This document shows positions 4,850 through 5,925 of a stretch of 5,925 bases of DNA, piece by piece (positions within the stretch are counted from its first letter, which is position 1; each line of letters begins with the position of its first letter). Origin of the DNA: an uncultured Legionellaceae bacterium (GTDB lineage Bacteria; Pseudomonadota; Gammaproteobacteria; Legionellales; Legionellaceae); assembly GCA_903887975.1 (NCBI GenBank), contig CAISSD010000055.1, forward strand, positions 1-5,925, read 5' to 3'. The translations under genes were made by a program, and so were the position numbers. The notes under the pieces are model-generated. The model worked only from the letters and a program-made list of their open reading frames with translations. It did no database searches and had not been told where the DNA came from.

Positions 4850-5471
4850 CACATTGCTCCATAAATTTCCTCATCACCGATGTAAGTTGCTTTTGCACCT
4901 CGGTTATTGGCTCTTCGGCATGAATTAAAACGACATTGTTTCTGTTTTTTAGTTGTCGATGATAGGCGGCATGTACTGCATCAAAAAAATCTTCATGCTC
5001 TTGTTCGATTCTATCCAATGAACCTCGGGCTTTGGCGCGATTTAACCCTGTTTTTGGTGAAACATCCAAAAACAGGGTTAAATCGGGTTGCAACCCATTC
5101 AAGCAAAAACTGGATAATTGTTGAATCATAGCCTCATCCAAACCCCGACCACCACCTTGATAAGCATGCGTAGACAATTCAAATCGATCAGCCAATACCC
5201 AAGCACCACGGTTTAATGCAGGACGAATGACTTGTTCCACCAATTGTACACGAGCTGCATAAAACAACAACAATTCAGCGCGTGCATCCAAAACTTCATC
5301 TTTAAAATTGGTTTTAAGTAACGTGCGTACCACCTCACCCAATTTGGTCCCCCCTGGTTCGCGCGTTATCACAAGCTCTGACACAACAGGCTCCAAACAC
5401 TGCTTGATGGTTTCCAATGCTGTTGATTTACCCGAACCTTCCAAACCTTCTACCACCACAAAATAACCCAT
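4833..5471 (-). CDS. tmk: Thymidylate kinase
   Basis: A 212-residue cytoplasmic enzyme of the usual bacterial length (about 210) that phosphorylates dTMP to dTDP with ATP, an essential step for dTTP. The P-loop GLEGSGKST is at residues 9-17; the dTMP-site motif TREPGGTKLGE at 36-46; DRFELSTHAYQGGGRG at 95-110; the strand PDLTLFLDV at 129-137; and the LID ARGSLDRIEQE at 148-158. Basic residues in the LID rather than after the P-loop acidic residue fit the E. coli (type II) class. The ATG at 5471 overlaps the mltG stop by one base (TAATG), with AAAGGA at 5477-5482 spaced 5 nt, so the two are translationally coupled. A 20-bp perfect inverted repeat lies within codons 130-145 and both arms encode family-conserved residues. 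Confidence 0.97.
   Translation of the reverse strand: MGYFVVVEGLEGSGKSTALETIKQCLEPVVSELVITREPGGTKLGEVVRTLLKTNFKDEVLDARAELLLFYAARVQLVEQVIRPALNRGAWVLADRFELSTHAYQGGGRGLDEAMIQQLSSFCLNGLQPDLTLFLDVSPKTGLNRAKARGSLDRIEQEHEDFFDAVHAAYHRQLKNRNNVVLIHAEEPITEVQKQLTSVMRKFMEQCGESLN
4857..4860 (-). promoter_or_regulatory. Ribosome binding site of holB, inside tmk
   Basis: GGAG on the minus strand, within the last codons of tmk. It is 7 nt from the GTG at 4849 and 4 nt from the GTG at 4852, so it favours the shorter HolB by one residue. Confidence 0.5.
5038..5085. repeat. 20-bp perfect inverted repeat with 8-nt loop inside tmk
   Basis: CGATTTAACCCTGTTTTTGG (5038-5057) is the exact reverse complement of 5066-5085, separated by TGAAACAT. 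In the tmk mRNA this is a 20-bp uninterrupted stem with an 8-nt loop. Because of the symmetry, the opposite strand encodes nearly the same peptides (DLTLFL and PKTGLNR). The real reading is D130 to R145: the upper arm encodes the DLTLFLD strand and the lower arm the PKTGLNR helix start, both conserved in thymidylate kinases. The next base pair on each side does not pair. Confidence 0.95.
5085..5096. repeat. 12-bp palindrome abutting the tmk inverted repeat
   Basis: GGGTTGCAACCC is a perfect 12-bp palindrome sharing its first base with the end of the 20-bp inverted repeat. On its own this length is expected about once in 6 kb; its position directly against the long repeat is what makes it notable. 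Confidence 0.6.
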
Positions 5472-5925
5472 TATTGTCCTTTAACTTCATGTGATTTTTT
5501 AAATTTCAAATATCGACTCAATGCTGCTCGATGTGCTTCATAGGTTTCTGAAAACTCGTGCCCACCATCACCTTTGGCCACATAATAAAGATACTTCGAC
5601 ATCACAGGATGCGCCATGGCATTTAGGGCACTCCATCCCACCATGGCAATGGGTGTGGGTGGCAAACCTTGATATCGATAGGTATTATAAGGTGAATCGA
5701 CACTCAAGTCTTCATGATGTAAATACGGATGTTCCGCGCGGTTTAAAGCATAAATCACCGTGGGGTCCATTTGCAATCGCATGTTTTGCCGTAAACGATT
5801 CACCAATACCCCTGCCATCAATCGCCGCTCAGTTGTATCAGCTGCTTCTTTTTCCAGAATGGATGCCGCAATCAAAAGCTCATAAGGATCTTTAAAGGGT
5901 AAGTTCAGATCGCGCGTTAACCAAC
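5471..5925 (-). CDS. mltG: Endolytic murein transglycosylase MltG, C-terminal part (N-terminus beyond right edge)
   Basis: The frame is open to the right edge and reads WLTRDLNLPFKDPYELLIAASILEKEA..., matching the E. coli MltG (YceG) catalytic domain; about 151 C-terminal residues are present. The EKE motif holds the catalytic Glu. LQMDPTVIYAL, YNTYRYQGLPPTPIAMVGWSAL and YLYYVAKGDGGHEFSETYEAH follow in the family order. MltG is an inner-membrane, periplasm-facing lytic transglycosylase that cleaves nascent glycan strands and is proposed to end their polymerisation, leaving 1,6-anhydroMurNAc ends. The LysM-like domain, membrane anchor and start are outside the window. It is the first visible gene of the leftward operon; its TAA overlaps the tmk ATG by one base. 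Confidence 0.95.
   Translation of the reverse strand, partial: WLTRDLNLPFKDPYELLIAASILEKEAADTTERRLMAGVLVNRLRQNMRLQMDPTVIYALNRAEHPYLHHEDLSVDSPYNTYRYQGLPPTPIAMVGWSALNAMAHPVMSKYLYYVAKGDGGHEFSETYEAHRAALSRYLKFKKSHEVKGQ
5477..5482 (-). promoter_or_regulatory. Ribosome binding site of tmk, inside the mltG tail
   Basis: AAAGGA on the minus strand, 5 nt before the tmk ATG. It is the clearest ribosome site within the operon and supports the 5471 start. Confidence 0.65.

Noticed and set aside
4907..5131. Plus-strand open frame inside tmk that contains DLTLFL and PKTGLNR, peptides also found in Tmk
   Set aside because: It is not an antisense homologue; the shared peptides are produced by the 20-bp perfect inverted repeat read on the other strand.
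5521..5895. Plus-strand open frame antisense to mltG
   Set aside because: It is the shadow of the MltG catalytic domain, whose conserved motifs are unbroken on the minus strand.

Overview
The window looks like chromosomal DNA of a moderately AT-rich gammaproteobacterium. The best evidence is a close YccA match (ending in a HGGETNYI.ATVSLYVS motif) and the order mltG-tmk-holB-tatD, a typical gammaproteobacterial cluster. Base composition and an operon without pilZ would fit a Legionellales/Coxiella-like lineage, but nothing here settles the genus. Nothing suggests phage, transposon, plasmid, CRISPR, tRNA or rRNA.

Layout, left to right. (1) Positions 1-1136, minus strand: the N-terminal ~378 residues of a SWIM zinc-finger/SNF2-family helicase-like ATPase, whose C-terminal part lies off the left edge. 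(2) Positions 1137-1448: an AT-rich divergent intergenic region of about 310 bp with a good extended -10 promoter for yccA, a weaker promoter candidate for the SNF2 gene and two small inverted repeats. (3) Positions 1452-2129, plus strand: yccA, a seven-helix Bax-inhibitor-1-type membrane protein, the FtsH modulator in E. coli. (4) Positions 5925-2126, minus strand: five genes packed without gaps, mltG (5' end off the right edge), tmk, holB, tatD and anmK. Each junction overlaps by 1 to about 17 nt, so they are very probably one mRNA. anmK and yccA converge and share the four bases TTAA as overlapping stop codons.

How the genes work together: the leftward operon joins peptidoglycan chemistry at both ends (MltG creates 1,6-anhydroMurNAc glycan ends; AnmK recycles free anhydroMurNAc) with DNA-precursor and replication functions in the middle (Tmk makes dTDP; HolB is the delta' clamp-loader subunit; TatD is a metal-dependent nuclease). 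The pilZ gene that often sits between holB and tatD is absent.

The most unusual signal is not a gene. Two long perfect inverted repeats lie inside coding sequences: 20-bp arms with an 8-nt loop in tmk (5038-5085), followed by a 12-bp palindrome, and 17-bp arms with a 10-nt loop in tatD (3740-3783). Both are far longer than chance would give in 6 kb. Several 8-9-bp hairpins also occur. I see no novel multi-gene system; the genes themselves are recognisable conserved families.
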